The notes: generated by a model not told the origin, from the letters alone. Numbered from the stretch's first letter, positions 40,101 to 54,773 are shown. The stretch is 64,000 nt of DNA from Trichoplax adhaerens (GCF_000150275.1 NW_002060943.1:5917950-5981949), one strand, 5' to 3'. A program made the numbers and translations.

Positions 40101-43100
40101 TAATGCTACATTTCACGTAAACTGCAAACCCTCACCATTATTAGTTATCATTTATGGATTGATTGATTTGAACAACCTAGTAAATTAAACGTACCGTGAT
40201 ATAATCACCTAGCACATTTCTTCAGAAGTATCCATGCTAATTCGTAAAGATGGTGTACGTAGTAATGATGCAATGGATAAGATAAACGTAAAAATATAGT
40301 TCTAGAAGCTTCCTCCTAGAATATCACCCATTATCTTATCGTAGAGTTTAACCATGTTGATTGTTGTAACACTATATGAGAGGTTGTCAATAATCTAAGT
40401 AAGAAATACTATGGCTAATAAAGATATATGGATTTCAACAATATCAATGAATGCACTGTATACATGTTCAACATACACATATTTAGGCATAGGAGTTTGC
40501 AATAATGCAGCACCATTAAACAAGTGACAATTATTCTTACGTAATTTTAGAAACTCACTGAAAAGTCTAAATGTCATTACAGGAACCCTTCTCATTTAAA
40601 AATGGGTAAGCAAGACTGTTTTGGAAAATCGCATGATATAATTTGTATTGCGCAGTTGTATAGGCTTCAAATCACGCCATCTTACAATGCTATCCCGCAT
40701 ACAGTATCTAAACAGATGCAAAATTAAAAAATAAACATCATTTCTTCTCAGGGTATTAGAGCTTGTGATGAATGTAGGTATAACCCTGTGGTGTTTATTT
40801 TTAGTTTATAACACTTAAGTGCAAAAGAAGGACATTTTAAAAGTACGATACATCTGGAAGATTACAATTTATCGATTCTTTTTTTTTAGCAATGCTACGT
40901 ATACATCTGTCAAATTACTGGCTGATAGAAGAGTTTGAACACACGCTGTTACTATAACATATAATAATCTAATTTAATCGCAAATTTCCGATGCATTCAA
41001 GAAGTAAAGTTTAGCAAATTAATATTTTGAAATTTAATACGATAAAGCGTAAATGTAAGTGTAGAAGCTAAAAGCTGATACAATAGCTACAGTCTATAAT
41101 AAAGCAGTAAAGGGTAGCAAAAATTTGAATATAGCAGAACCTTATGTAATTTAAATCTTAATTCAAGTAATTTGCTATTACGTCCGTGTGGCACTACAGC
41201 AGTAATACTGTATAAACACCTATAATAACAGTTATAATCTGTCAATGCCGTAAATAGAACTTATAGTTATGTTGAGTATTAATAGTAAATCTGTGGCTGA
41301 GTTAATAAATTGGGTCTGTAATCGATGTAGTGCTAGTTGATACCATATTATTCTTTAAATGCTAAATATTAGAATATTACATTACATGATTATATTATTT
41401 ATAGCGAAAGAATTTTTCTAATATTTTAGAAATAATTTAATAATCCCTACGTAGCCATTACTCATTCCATAATTTATCATTAGTCATACATAGGCTTGCC
41501 AGCTGCCAAATATTACAGGCAAACTTATTCTTACCAGATATTAGTCATTTGGTTTAATTACTTATGACTCATTCGCTTATTACCGGTAATTTAGATTGAA
41601 TTATACGAAATCCGTGTACAGTTTCCGATAATGATACCTTAATTATTACCGTATCAAACCTATCTAATTTTTGAACGCATTTTCGGATGTATCTATTATA
41701 ACCGTTTTACCTACTTATAAGGTATACATATAAGGTGTGATTCGTAAATCATTACTCATAAGCCTTAAAAGCTGTAAAATCCGTGCATAATGACCGCTAT
41801 TGATAGCTTTATTATTATCAAAATATCTGGCTCTTGAATACATTTTCGATGTATGTATTATAAAGTCTTTACCTATAAGATATATATATAAGATGCGACT
41901 TAAAAATCATTACGTATAAGCTTAAAAGCTGCAAAATCCAATCATAGTGACTGATATTGATAGTTTAATCATTAATTATCAAAATTATCTGGCTCTTGAA
42001 TATATTTTAAGATGCATGTTTTTAAACTTCAAACCTATAATATATCTAAGGTATAATTCAAAAGCCATTGCTCATGAGTTTATAAGTTGTAAAATCTGTT
42101 CATTGTGACTGATGCTGATAGCTTAATCATTATCATAACTATCTGACTCTTGAAAACATTTTCGGATGTATGTTATAGAGTCTGTACCAATAAGATATAT
42201 ATATATAAAGTGTGATTCATGAATTATTATTCATAAGTTTATAAGCTGTACAGTTCGTGCATAGTCACCGATATTGATAGCTTAATCATTATCAAAACTA
42301 TCTGTCTCTCCAATACATTTTCGGATGCGTTATAAACATTTTACTTATAAGGTTTAATTCATCAGCCATTACTCATCAATTTATAAACTGTAAATCATCG
42401 CTGACGTAATGCTGGATAGATATCAAGACTATGCATATGGAGTCGATGTATCATAAATATGGATTGTGATTTCTGAGAAGTTAACAATAATTATAACCTC
42501 GTTATTAATCCTAAATACGTGTTCAACGAGATTTAGCAGAATATTGCTTCAGCAGATTCATGGCTGATAAATAGACTAACAGAAAAACATGCTGCAGAAA
42601 TGCTATTGCATGAAGGTTAGGCTAACATATATATTAAATTGTATCAACGTATTTCTACAGATGGATGTAGCGTACGAGGTACCGCTATACTTTTATACGC
42701 TACTGTATGAAAGCCTCCGTGTCCACTTCAAAGTAATAGTTCCCTTGTATTTGGCTATAGCAGTACGATTTTACTTTCTCAGAACATATGCGATACAAGG
42801 AGTATGTATATAGTGATACTCTGAGTGAGGTTTAGTACAGTAAAATCTGTATGATATTTCTGTGATTGTAGAAAGCAAATATATTATGTATCAAGGCAGT
42901 AGAGGCAAAATTTAGCTTCAAATTATTCACACTATAGTAAAATGACAGAATGTTAAGTCACTGAAAAGGTGTCCTTTCGTCCCTTTGTAGGTATCTGTGT
43001 GAAAATTAAGTTGAGATCAAATCGACCTTCCAGTATCTCTACAATGATTTATTATCCATTATAATTATCACTAGTCGCCACGGATCGTCAACAATCCATC

Positions 43101-46100
43101 ATCTCTTCCAGGTGTAAACTATAAATATATTTGACTAACATAGGTGTAGCCTTGACTACAGTATATTGTACTGTGTTAAAGCCGAAAATCAATATTAATG
43201 ACTAGCAAGTTAAAAAAATGAAGTTATCCCTAATATTTGGAGATATAGTAAATGATCCATGCTGTGATGAATGTAAATATGGTTTGTATTAGTAGTTTCT
43301 ATAGCGCTACATTGTTATCAACTATTATATTGTACAGTGCGTATAGACCGTATGGTATATTTAATTATATTTTAATTAATTATTTATCTCAAATTATCAA
43401 AGCGCAATATTGTAGTAGAGAATCTACTAGTTCAATTCCAGATAACCAGCGTTACAGCGATTTCATATATAATTATTCCCATGTAGAAATTTCTGACGAT
43501 ACTATGATTCACAATGCGTGATTGTATTTATGTCTATGATGAATTGACACATAGCTGCAAGAAGTATCGTATTTTAAAGAATAAAATGCAATGACGATGA
43601 AGTCAATTGCTTCCCATGCTTTCTTGAAGATATAGTCATGATATCACACACTGTGTTGACCACATTGCGATTGATTCACATGACTTGCAGTCTATCGACG
43701 TATTTCACCAAAAAAGGCACAAAGCAATGGTTTAAAATGTAGAATCAATAAAAGCTGTTGCAAAGCACATGCATTTTATCCAATGATGTCACCACGCAAT
43801 CGCAAGTGGCATTAAGAACTCATTATTGACCAGATGGATCATGGATCAATCAATTAATGTGTCGGTAGCAAACTATTGCATCTTCAATATGCGCCTAGCT
43901 CGCATGTCTATGCATCTATTTTGAGTATGTTCTGGGGTGGTCTATTGAAGTCGGTCAAATGACTTCAAAAATAGATCACTATTGCTACTCTAAAATGCCG
44001 AAAGACAAAAAATCAATTTTACAGGGAAGAAATAGTCGCGTGGGTGGAAATTCTTCTCCTTGACCGATCGTCTATTAATGATGTTGGTACTAGTGTGCCA
44101 ATATTCAGATCGTATTGTCCTACAAGATTGCATACGAGAGACGAAAGAGAGAGTAGTGATTTAAATCAAGTGAAATACCAATACCATAACGACTGGTTAC
44201 AAATATAGTCTAAATATGCCAATTATTTGGCCATGCTATGTGTACAGTATACTATGCTACCTAGCTAGGACACAGCTGGATGTAACTACTTTCTAACTTT
44301 GTACCTCCCATTTGATTACGTTTAGATGGTCGCCACGACGACAAAATGCTACAATTCTGTTGACAAATGCGCTTGACCAATCATAACTATTGCTCTTTAC
44401 CGCCATACCGTGGAAGTAATCAGTTAAGACGCTCTCGACTAAAGTAATTACTTCTCTTTAGTTCCATGATTGGTCCAGCGTTGCCATGGTAAAACGTATT
44501 TGGTCACGAGTTGCTTGGTAGCTTTTGTACTTTCAGTGTACAGAAGTTGAAATTACTGAATGTCTGATCAAAAAACTTCCAAAGGGTCTTTATTTTTATC
44601 TGTCGACCGTAACTATAATTGTGAATTAACTTCTGTATATATACAATTCAGACAATTAAGATAAAGTCCTAAGGAATCGCTATATTGATAATTGCCTTGG
44701 ATATTAAACTGGAATTGATAAAGCAAAGATTCATCGACTGCAGTCGACACAAGACAAATTTTGATCATCGCATCGAATAAGCTTTTAAAATTGATTCTAG
44801 TTTACATGATTTTGTAATAGGATAGTACTCACTTGGGAACTGATTGGTATCTCCTTCTCCATCAGTAAGTTTTGTTCATTTTTAGAATTCAATGCTAATA
44901 ATGATTAGAATAACAAATTTAAAAGTTACCTTTTTCACCTATCAATCGGCAACTAATTCATTGAATGCATGAATTCAACTGACTTTTGGGGGGTAGATAA
45001 AAAATTATCCCTTCTGATTGGAAACGTTGTACTCTATACTCTTCTACGAACTTGTGCTTGTAGTTATACCTAACCGATCATAAATATCATCTCGTACAGT
45101 TTTTTATCCTGCTAACTATGAACAAGAATCAACGACTAAACATGATTATAAGCTATTATCATCGATTAGAGAATCAGTCTTGTTAACATGAACTTACTTA
45201 TAACTTCAGAAACGGTTACTGCTAATAATTGATCGTAATACTAAAGGTTAATACTGTAATAAGATTCAATCGTTTCAAATGATTAAAATACAGTACTTTC
45301 TATCTCTGTAAGATCAATCATCATGCTTTGGCTATACTATGCAATACTGCGGCACAAAAATGTATTACGTTTTCTAGCATCGGCATGGCTAGGAAACTTC
45401 GTTACGTTTACCCTTAATTTTAGATTAATTCGGTTACTCAGACAATTCATTGCCGTACTGTGCATTCCTATTTCCATGAAAAACTTTTAATGAAAGCTTA
45501 AATCGACCGTCTATTGCCTTATAGCCGAGAAAAGTGAAAGCCACTGATGTTACAGATTCGACATCAATTTTGAATATAGTGTGAATTATTGAAGTGGCTT
45601 CTTGCTTCATGAATACATCTTTATACTATCATTCTTCGGTGATAATCGATGCTGTGTAGGATAAATCGTAACGAGATGATAACAGATGCGATAAAAAGAA
45701 TTAAACCAAGACTTAGTACATTTATATTTGACAGTAAATATTGCAGAGTGGCCCAGCACTTATTATTGAAACGTAATAGTGCTACAAATACATAAAGCGG
45801 CATATAGGAAAAGAACGGACATCAAAGTACCTTATTACTTTGTAGCACTTCTACCTTTAAATTGTCTCATTAGCACTAACCTATTACTACAATCGCTTTG
45901 AGAAAGGCTAACATAAATATTTTTTATTACTTTAGAGCTAGCTTTTATTTCCTTACAACATGATGCTATATATCTTTATTGTTAAAACAAACCATTACGA
46001 AAAACAGCTAGCAATAATTCAAACTAAATTCTTCGTTTGTACACGTATTTGATGCAATCACTTTGACACACTAAGGATAATTGAAAATTTAATAACTAGT

Positions 46101-46337
46101 AGACTACTTCAACATGCACTATTGGTCATACATGTATGTTTTATTGAAGATAATGTACAGCGTTTTCTTTGGCTAAAAGCAAACTGTACGTAGTTTGCAA
46201 TTTCTTATCCTTTATTACTGACGACTATTACTATGATGATGTTAATAGGTTCATCGCCCTTGTCACTTTGTAACCGCTGACTAGCATCAGAGTGACAAAA
46301 AAAAGAAAATATTTTAAAGAATTTTCTACATTTAGCA
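37120..46337. other. Gene-poor 9.2-kb interval upstream of the forkhead gene
   Basis: No exon with splice sites or family resemblance was found on either strand; open frames here are short and compositionally random. It contains the 158-bp tandem repeat at 41.6-42.4 kb, isolated GTACAG tracts (38,940-38,960, 39,150) and otherwise plain AT-rich DNA. It is the longest gene-free stretch in the window and precedes a developmental regulator, so long-range control is possible. Confidence 0.5.
41625..42400 (+). repeat. Tandem repeat of about 158 bp, four to five copies
   Basis: The landmark TGAC(C/T)GATATTGATAG or variants recurs at 41,791, 41,948, 42,106 and 42,265, giving steps of 157, 158 and 159. 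Each unit also carries TATC(T)GGCTCTTGAATACATTTTCGGATG-like sequence in pieces, TATAAGATATATATA, and CATTACTCATAAG followed by GCTGTAAAATCCGTGCATA. A more diverged copy precedes them from about 41,625, and a faint one from about 41,510. Copies differ by point changes and small indels, so the array is old. Confidence 0.8.
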
Positions 46338-49300
46338 ATGATGGCAAATCAAGAGGAAACAGGTAATAATCGGCAAAAGCAGTTTTTATCATTCTCTGCT
46401 GATGCAGCTACTTTGGCATCCGCACTACAACAGCACAAGAGACCTCAACATGCTAAGCATAATTTATCCCAGAGTTGTTTTGCGTTATTTAAAAGCAATG
46501 GAGGTGATGATGACTTAACCAACTTAAACTGGCTACAGTCAACATCTTTAATCAATAATATACCAACTGTATTAGCAACTGGTAATCATGGCTATCGTGC
46601 AAGCTTATCAGGCCATTCAAATAAGAGGAATCATCATGGTCATTTTAGGAGTAAATCGGCACCCACTTCTTCCACATCAAGCTTAAGATCGACTGTAACA
46701 GCTGCAGCTGCCCATAAACGTGCTAGCCTTGGCAATCACAATAATAAACATGTTGACAGCGACGATAATAAATATGATAGTTGTCATGATATCAACTGTA
46801 AACCGCCTTATTCATTTCCTTCATTAATTTTTATGGCTATTGAAAACTCATCTCGTAAAATGTTACCTGTTAAAGATATTTATACATGGGTTTTGGAGCA
46901 TTTTCCTTACTTCAAAAGTGCCCCTACTGGTTGGAAAAATTCCGTTCGTCACAATCTATCGTTGAATAAATGTTTTAAGAAAGTCGATAGAGAAAAAGGG
47001 CAGGTAAGATAAGAAAAAATTGAGTATTCAAATTGATGTTAAAATAACTATGATATCATTAACATGCCAAGATCGTGCCTGGAGTAACACTTAAGGCCCA
47101 AAATTGAGCACAATCTAGAGCCATATCGCCAAAATTGATCACTACCATAAATTACTTTTTGCCTTAAATATTTTTAATGTTATAATAAGTAGTCAAAACA
47201 CAAATTGAATTACATACTAAATGGCTTCTGCTATATTACTTAAATATTTTATTCCCCATTGATAAGGGATCTATCAATTCCTAGCTAATAACAAAACATG
47301 AAAAGAGTGCTAACGACATCGATCTGCATAATTTTGTATGCTAGTTCCTAACGCAATTTTCTCGAAAGTTCATTTTTTCTTAATGACTCAATTGTTATAA
47401 ATACTTGTTAACCGCTAAGTTCGTAACAATTAGCTTAAAGGTTTATCTTGATATCACAGATGTTTAGCACCAGAATAAATTTAAAATAATAGTATTGTTT
47501 TAAAATCACAAGCAGGTAGTGAATACTTCAATACTACGAGTATAATCAGTTTTATTCAGTTTCACAAGATGTCCTGCAATAGCACTCCGTTGGGAACCAA
47601 ACTCGAGCCTTAACTTACACTTAAAACTTAAAGGCATTTAAGCGTTTATTTACGTATTCAATAATAATAGGACATAGCTTATTAGAGTTTACTACTTTTA
47701 GCACGGAAGCAGAAAGGTTCTAAATATAGACGCAACATAAACACACTGTAAATCAGCATGATTATAAGTCATAGTAACACAATCAATTTCTAGAGGTCTC
47801 CATTTAATTTTCGTAGCTACAGTAGATCTAATTGCGATTTCATCGGATTAATCATAATAATTATTATTATGAGAAAAATTGTGTTGTAAAAGACCATTTC
47901 TCCTTGATATATAATGGCTCAATCAATCCTTGTGACATCTGTCTATGAATTTATTATAATTTTTGTTGCATTTCTCCAGTAAAAATTGGCAATTTGAATA
48001 AATAGATACGAAGGTCACAAAAATTCAATGAAAGATGAATATATTAAATTCACTTTATAATATGATTTAAAATAGTGAAATAGATGAGATGAAAATGTAT
48101 CAGTCCTAAAAATTATTATAGCATAAAGCCAGATAATACTTTATACTAGTAAAACTTTTCCTCACATCTAATTATGTCGTAAAATCGTGAGTTATCTAAT
48201 AGAATTCAGGCATCTAGCCGCAATATAAAAGAATACTGTATGCTTTATAATATTAAATACGATACTTGATGATGAAAGTACATATACCTTTGTTATAATG
48301 GTAGTATGAAGTATTCCCAGTACAATATTCGATATCAGACATAAATTTTCTCGTGCTCTTGTTGTAATATATACGTATATTGTATTTATGTACAGATAAT
48401 TGTAATTATGTTCATATCATGGTACTTTATAATAATATTAATAACTTAAAGTATGGAATATTTGTAACTAATGCACTTGTATCGTCCTATATAAACATAT
48501 TATGGAACTAATCGTATTATCTTTGATCGGCTCATTGTACTTTATCATAAGATGGCTATAGAATGTCAAAAATTGTAGCTCTTTACTGAATAAAATCCTA
48601 TAAAATATTTCAAGCAATAATAAATAGACAGCTTCGTCGTATGCTGTCTTACAACACTGCAGTTTGTATGATTTTATTTACTAAAGATAAATGCTTTATA
48701 TTTTTTATCATAAATTATAGGCGGTTGGCAAAGGGTCATTATGGTGTGTAGATCAGGAATATCGTCCAAATCTATTACAAACTCTGAAGAAAACTTCGTA
48801 TATGACATTTAAACGACAAGCTGGAAATATCAAGTAAATAGAAATTTAGATTATATACTACAGCAACGTTGCCACGTTAGCAACATTCAATCGAATTCTA
48901 AGACTTATTTTTTGGTTTCTATAATTATATTAAATATTATAATTCAATTTTCAAACTTAACAGCCTAGGCAATGAAAGCCAATCTAGCCTAATCAAAGGT
49001 AATTTTGTAAAAATAAAATCTTTTAAGAAGTAATATTACCATCATTTTACTAATCTAGTACGATATGTTTCTTACAATGAATAAACGAAATTGAACTCTG
49101 TTTGATTCTAGGTTGTGAAGGAGAAGAAATGAATTTAAACAATGATACGGAGGCTGTACAAAAATCGGAAACGCTTTCAGGTAGTCATTTCCTTAGCTTA
49201 GTGAATGGATTTATATTTAACAATATGTCTTCAGTATAGACAGCTTTATTAGAGACATTTTTGTACAATAGTATATGATTTCACTTATTTAAAATTATTA

Positions 49301-49909
49301 TCTAACATTATTCATTGGGAATTATTAGAATCACAATCCGAAAATGTTTCAGATCAAAGTAAAAATCATCTATCCTCCACTGATAGCCATGATCATTCCG
49401 AAAAGTACGGCAAACTAATAACTATTTCTAAGCAGCAGCATATTCAATTACAGTTAACATTATCTTTCTCATTTTATAGAAACCAATCCGATGCTGTTAC
49501 AAATAACAAAAGCCTAGCTCCTGGTTTGGTGTCACTAGCTGCTGCAGGAGCAATAGTTAATGTACCAGGAAAGAAATCTATTTCTACTGTCAGCAATGAC
49601 ACAGGAAAACAGTTAAAGACTGAAGACAATGAAATGACTGAAGTGGATGATGGATTTATTGAATCAGACGTCTTAAATAATAGTTTCACTGCGGATGAGG
49701 ATGAAAGTAATACTAATAAAGGGAGTAGCTTATGCGATAGTGGATACGCAGCCGATGATGTCAATATCGATTTATCTACCAGCAACAGTAGTCTACCACA
49801 TAAGAAGAAATTAAAAACTTGCAAGGACCCAGTTGAGATGGATTCTTATGCGGGCGCTGGCGCACTATTAGATTTAGCTAGTTCTGCACCAAAACCACTC
49901 AAAGTGTAG
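46338..49909 (+). CDS. Forkhead transcription factor, FOXN2/3 type
   Basis: DNA-binding regulator. Exons 46338-47003, 48721-48833, 48964-48998, 49112-49180, 49329-49404 and 49480-49909 join in frame to 462 residues. The forkhead domain begins about residue 155 ([17 protein letters not shown]), with the recognition helix [16 protein letters not shown] at 195-210, and continues after a 1.7-kb intron as [19 protein letters not shown]. The VGKGSLWC and [13 protein letters not shown] wording marks the FOXN2/FOXN3 (CHES1) branch rather than FOXN1/4. The N-terminus is Asn/His/Ser-rich; the C-terminal exon has an Ala/Gly block, an acidic stretch ([12 protein letters not shown]) and a possible nuclear signal (PHKKKLK). 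Two ATGs stand in tandem at the start (46338 and 46341). AATAAA lies about 30 bases after the stop. Confidence 0.92.
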
Positions 49910-51827
49910 CATTAACTTCTTCTACTGTATTAAATAATATTATAATAAATAGAATTTTCTGTAATTTGGGATCTTGGATACAGTCGTTCCATGAATAATA
50001 CATAGTCCTTTGGTGTTAACTCACTTTCAGCTCAAGTCCGTTGAAGTTTTATAATAGCAACACATTTGATCATAGGTTTCGGGTTGAATTATTCAGAATT
50101 AAATATTATTAAAGGTTTAAATTTAAATTTTATCAGATTGATATCAGCTAAGTGTATCATATAATCTTACCGTGGATATCAAATCTTTTGTACATTATGT
50201 TTATCTACGAAGTAACTGTATTAAGAGTTTTATGTAATTTAAACGAATTATTTCGTTAATCAAATCTGATAAAATGATTTTACGTTCGCCGTTATATAGA
50301 GTACTCAAAAAACGGTACAAATGAAGTCTAACGTTACAATAATTTCATAAATAAATTTATAAAGTATGTAAAGTATTTGTAGTGAAGGTAATGTAATTAT
50401 ACTATATAAGCATTTCTGCTGATATTTATTAACTGACCCAGGTAAGAAATTGAATCGAAATTTGAATAAATAAATAATAATTATAACGGATAGCAATTTA
50501 TGTAATAGCTGGCTAGTGATGAATCAGCTTTCTTTGCCACAATGGCAATGTACGTATGCACATTAATAACTTTTTGCATGTAGCTCTTCTTGTATTATGC
50601 ATAATTTGATCATTGGCCATTTTAAATATACAAAAGCTGGTTCGTATTGTTGAATAGCGATACTAAATTCTAACTTGTATATTTACAGCTTTTATGCAGT
50701 GGATGTTACATCGAGCAAAAATTCGTCAGTTCACTAATAAATAAGCTTGTACTAAAAAATTGTGAATTGTCTTTTATTTGCACAGATATAATGTCAAAAT
50801 AGAATCGATACAGCAATTCTTATTATATATATATATATATGCATACGCGTACATTCGCAAGAGCAAATATACTGTACATCAATAATACACGGAGTAAAAG
50901 TGTCAATTGCCTACTCGTCAGATTCTTATTCAGAAAGTAGTTAGTCTCGCTCTAAGACAGTAATTGATTAATTTTTGAAGTAATGTAACTTTTGATCATA
51001 AAGTTACTATTATTCTTCTCAGAAAGATTAAATCCTCTAATTGTAATTAATTCGCTATTGTAAATAGTTCCTACACAGAATTGAGATCAGTAGGAGACGT
51101 AGATCCGCACATCTAGATATCGGATTGTAAGTGCTTTACAGAATATGAAGACGTTACAGTTCACTTCAATGATAGGTCTGTAATAAGTACTTTTCAAAAC
51201 ACTTACATAAGTTCACCAATAGAGTTATTTGATTACGAAAATGAGATTATTATCTCCAAGATTAGTAGCAATCAAAGAAATGTAGAACAGAATGAAGCAG
51301 AACAGCATACAAAAGAGTAGTTATCAACCATATATCAAGTTGACAATAAACACATCAAATACCGTAGTCTATTAATTGTACAATGAGTAACACCATCATT
51401 TCTTACTAAATGGTATGAAAATGAAGTTGCTTCAATTTGCTTCCAAAAGTCAAACGTTATAGGATAAGACACTTCGACGTACTGTATTCAAGTTATATAG
51501 AATACAGCTTATGAGACAGTAATAATTATAGTTTTAGCTGATATTACTTGGAGCCTGTTGAGAAGTTCATAAACTGTACCTTGATATGCAGTTGCATTAC
51601 GATAAAATTTTTTATCAAATATGCATACAAAGATTGATTTCGATACTATTAGCACATTTGAAAATACTTCATGTACAATAATTTTATAATTACTATAATA
51701 AATGTTGCTTCATTGCATGTTGTAATAAAATTTCCACTATACCATAAGATTTTCGTTCTAATTAAACGACTTAAGATTGGCTTAAAAGTGTATCGCGATA
51801 TACAATAGTATATGGAGATATTAACGT
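49910..51827. other. Convergent intergenic region between forkhead and phosphotransferase genes
   Basis: Holds the 3' ends of both flanking genes. A (TA)n tract lies at about 50,822-50,841. One open stretch at 51,145-51,320 (plus) has an acceptor-like TTTACAG before it and is Ser/Glu/Asn-rich to a TAG stop, but it has no Met, no matching upstream exon and no recognised family, so it is not called as a gene. Confidence 0.45.
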
Positions 51828-54773
51828 TTAATTACTGGATAACTTTGGCGTGATTGTAAAGACGTTAATTCTTAAATGCCTGGCTATCTGTAATACAACT
51901 ACCCAGCAGTAATGGAGAACATCATACCAAGAGAGTACCTACATGGAAAATAACGAACCAAATAAACTAATGGTAAAGGATAATTTATAATTTTTACTTG
52001 GTACAGCTTCACTTACCGAACAAAATAATAGTAACATGTAAGGGTTAACTATGTTGCCAAGGTAAATATTTAGAGCCAATAAAATAGGAGATATCATAGC
52101 ACTATCTGCAAATCCCATAGCACTTTTTGACATATGAGCTACCTTTAAATAAAAATACAAAAGGAAAATGTCATAAGAAGCGTATACTCAATTGTCGCAG
52201 CAACTATGTAAGCTATGCTGACCACAAGTCGCATTGTTAACTTCGCATAGGCAATCGATACGCCCAGGACAAGCAAGGTCGGATGCGTTTGTAATATATC
52301 AGATTTTGCACATATATAAGCAAATACAACCATCATAAATCCAATTGGAATTGCTGGTGATATAACGCTGTTACCCTATTAATTAAGAATATAACGAAGT
52401 GGACCTAATCATTAAAATTGTTTCCTAGAATTATAATTCACTTAAGACAAATACTTACAGCAATAGTTGTTCCATTTTTTCCTGGACCTCCTCCTAGAAC
52501 GGCTCTTAAATGTAGACCAATTGTTATTAATCCCCCTGTTATAGAGGAAATAACTATGGCTTCCTTAATATTAAGGCCAGTATTCCAGATCTGAAAGTTA
52601 TTGATAAAAGAATGCAATTAGTGCTAGTAGCTAAGATAGGACAGCGTTTCCACGTTTAATATTACTTTTGTATTGAGTGTCATACAGACACGAAGGGGGT
52701 CATAAAAATATTTGGACTCAGTCAGTCCGTCTAAATAGTATTTATACGCGTAGAATGGATCAAGAATCAAATTAAATAATGAGAGCAATAACATATATGT
52801 GATTATTTTATACTGACAATAATCTTGTAAGCTTACGTCCATGACCGTAAAGTAAATAAAACTTTTTAGTTATGGACAGTTTTCTAACCTGAAATGACCA
52901 AATTTGCGGGCCGTAAATCGATGTTAGTATGAACATCGTAATGACAATCAATTGAGCTTCAGTCACATCAAATCTACAGTAAAATGCGAAATGCATGTTT
53001 TATGTTCATTGAACCAGTTGTGGAAATCAAATTCAATGTAGACCCATTTCGCCGATGAACTTTATAGAGTAACTTTAGCATTATCGGCAAAAATGAGCTG
53101 TACTTAGAAATGGTAATCATTAATAATAAACATTCTATCACAGAATTAGAGTATGTCCAGTACTATATGCCATATGAACATAATTGATCATAATCGATAA
53201 GGAAAGCAAAACAAAAGAAAAAATCAATTTTCATCTTTAGGACATATACTCTGTTATTATGGACATTAACTTCTTTGTAACTAGCAAATAGAATCGCTTC
53301 CACACTGATTTCATGTTATTTTAGCGTTTTTATCTATGGCAATCAGAAAGAAATTGATTTCTATTTAATCAGTCTAAAAGACAGGTTGATGATGTACAGC
53401 ACAAGTCGGTCAATTAATAAGGTTGAGCAACTCTATTTTCATTAGCGATAACTTCAGTTGAATCCATCGAATGTCATTGCCTATCAATTACGTTATTCAA
53501 AGAATGGAATACTTCATCTACGCTCGTACCTATAGTTTATTTTACTAAACTAGCAAATTGTAAGGGTGGCAAAATTGTATAATAATAGCTATAGTCAAAG
53601 ACATTGATTTACATTAGAGTACTTTAAAAGAGAGTGTACATCTTAATTTGTAGCATATTCATTATCATCGTTCTCGATAGTATCAGAGTATGCCTGAAGA
53701 TTTCCTTCTACTGTACTTACTGATGAAATCGTAAAGTGCCAGTGACGTAGGCTTGCCAATGAGAGCAATAAAATAGAAATGGAGCGGAAGTTGTGAAGAT
53801 TAATAGCGGGGCATAATTATATCCAAACTGCATGCAGATGCTCAAGCCAAGGCAGACAAATATCATAGAAATAGAATCGCATCCATGATCGAATAATTCA
53901 CCTAAAGGGCTCTGATTGCCGGTTCTTCTAGCTTGTTTTCCATCGATTGCATCTAACGATTGATAGGCAAAGAGGCCTACGGCACACAGGAAATATACCC
54001 ACCATGGCGCCTTTAAAAGAGATCAATGACAGCCATGGTAAGTATTAGCTTCAGGTCTAACATTGACCAAGATGTCTATCTCGAATGATGCTATCATAAT
54101 AGAAAACATCGATTCGAATCTTGACAACATTATGCAACTATGTCCAAGGATGGCGCTGTACTCATACTACTACATCTGTATATACTGTACTGTCTCTAGA
54201 AAATACTAGGAGTGAATTCAGAAAGTAAACTAGCTGTGAGATCTAATATTACGGAAACCTGCAATAAGGACGACAATGTAGTCAAAGAGATGGACTTACA
54301 AAATAAGGGACTACCTAGGATCGATCTATCCTATATGCTATAAGATTGCTACAAGATCGCCATTTGTCAAGACCGTTTGAAACGATACTGGCTACCTTAT
54401 GGCCTTTGCAGTCTGACTAGAGTCTATACGGTAGTTTAACGTGGACAGAGTACCGATTGATCAAGACTTTGGAAGGGTAGACAAATCAATTGAGCAATTG
54501 GGTTATGATTGATTTATGGTATGAAAGATTGGAGTTAATCTTACTCACCGCTTCGGTCATCAGTGGACAGTAACAAGCTAAAATGACTGTTGTTACAATA
54601 TTGACTGCTAACCCAAGGGAGGTTATAAGATTTGGAGCTAGCCATAGTGGCACTTGCTTGACTAACCAACACCAGTACGTTTGCAGAAAGCTTTCCGTTG
54701 CAGACTGACCAATAACCGAATATTGATGCTGCTTAAGACGATCTAATTGTTGTTTTGTTAGGTAGCCAATCAT
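51828..54773 (-). CDS. Choline/ethanolamine phosphotransferase (CEPT1/CHPT1 family)
   Basis: Last step of the Kennedy pathway: moves phosphocholine or phosphoethanolamine from its CDP carrier to diacylglycerol in the ER/Golgi membrane. Exons 54773-54549, 54010-53721, 52973-52889, 52590-52459, 52375-52223, 52142-52017 and 51938-51828 join in frame to 373 residues, slightly shorter than the animal enzymes of about 400. The catalytic CDP-alcohol phosphatidyltransferase motif D-G-x2-A-R-x8-G-x3-D-x3-D is intact in exon 2 ([12 protein letters not shown] then [10 protein letters not shown]). Other family blocks: [41 protein letters not shown] and [11 protein letters not shown], the last spanning an intron of about 80 bases. 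Several hydrophobic spans fit a polytopic membrane protein. Choline versus ethanolamine preference cannot be told. Start is the first ATG of exon 1. Confidence 0.95.

Noticed and set aside
45621-45803. 60-codon hydrophobic minus-strand frame as a small membrane protein
   Set aside because: No splice context, family resemblance or neighbouring exon; AT-rich DNA readily gives hydrophobic frames.
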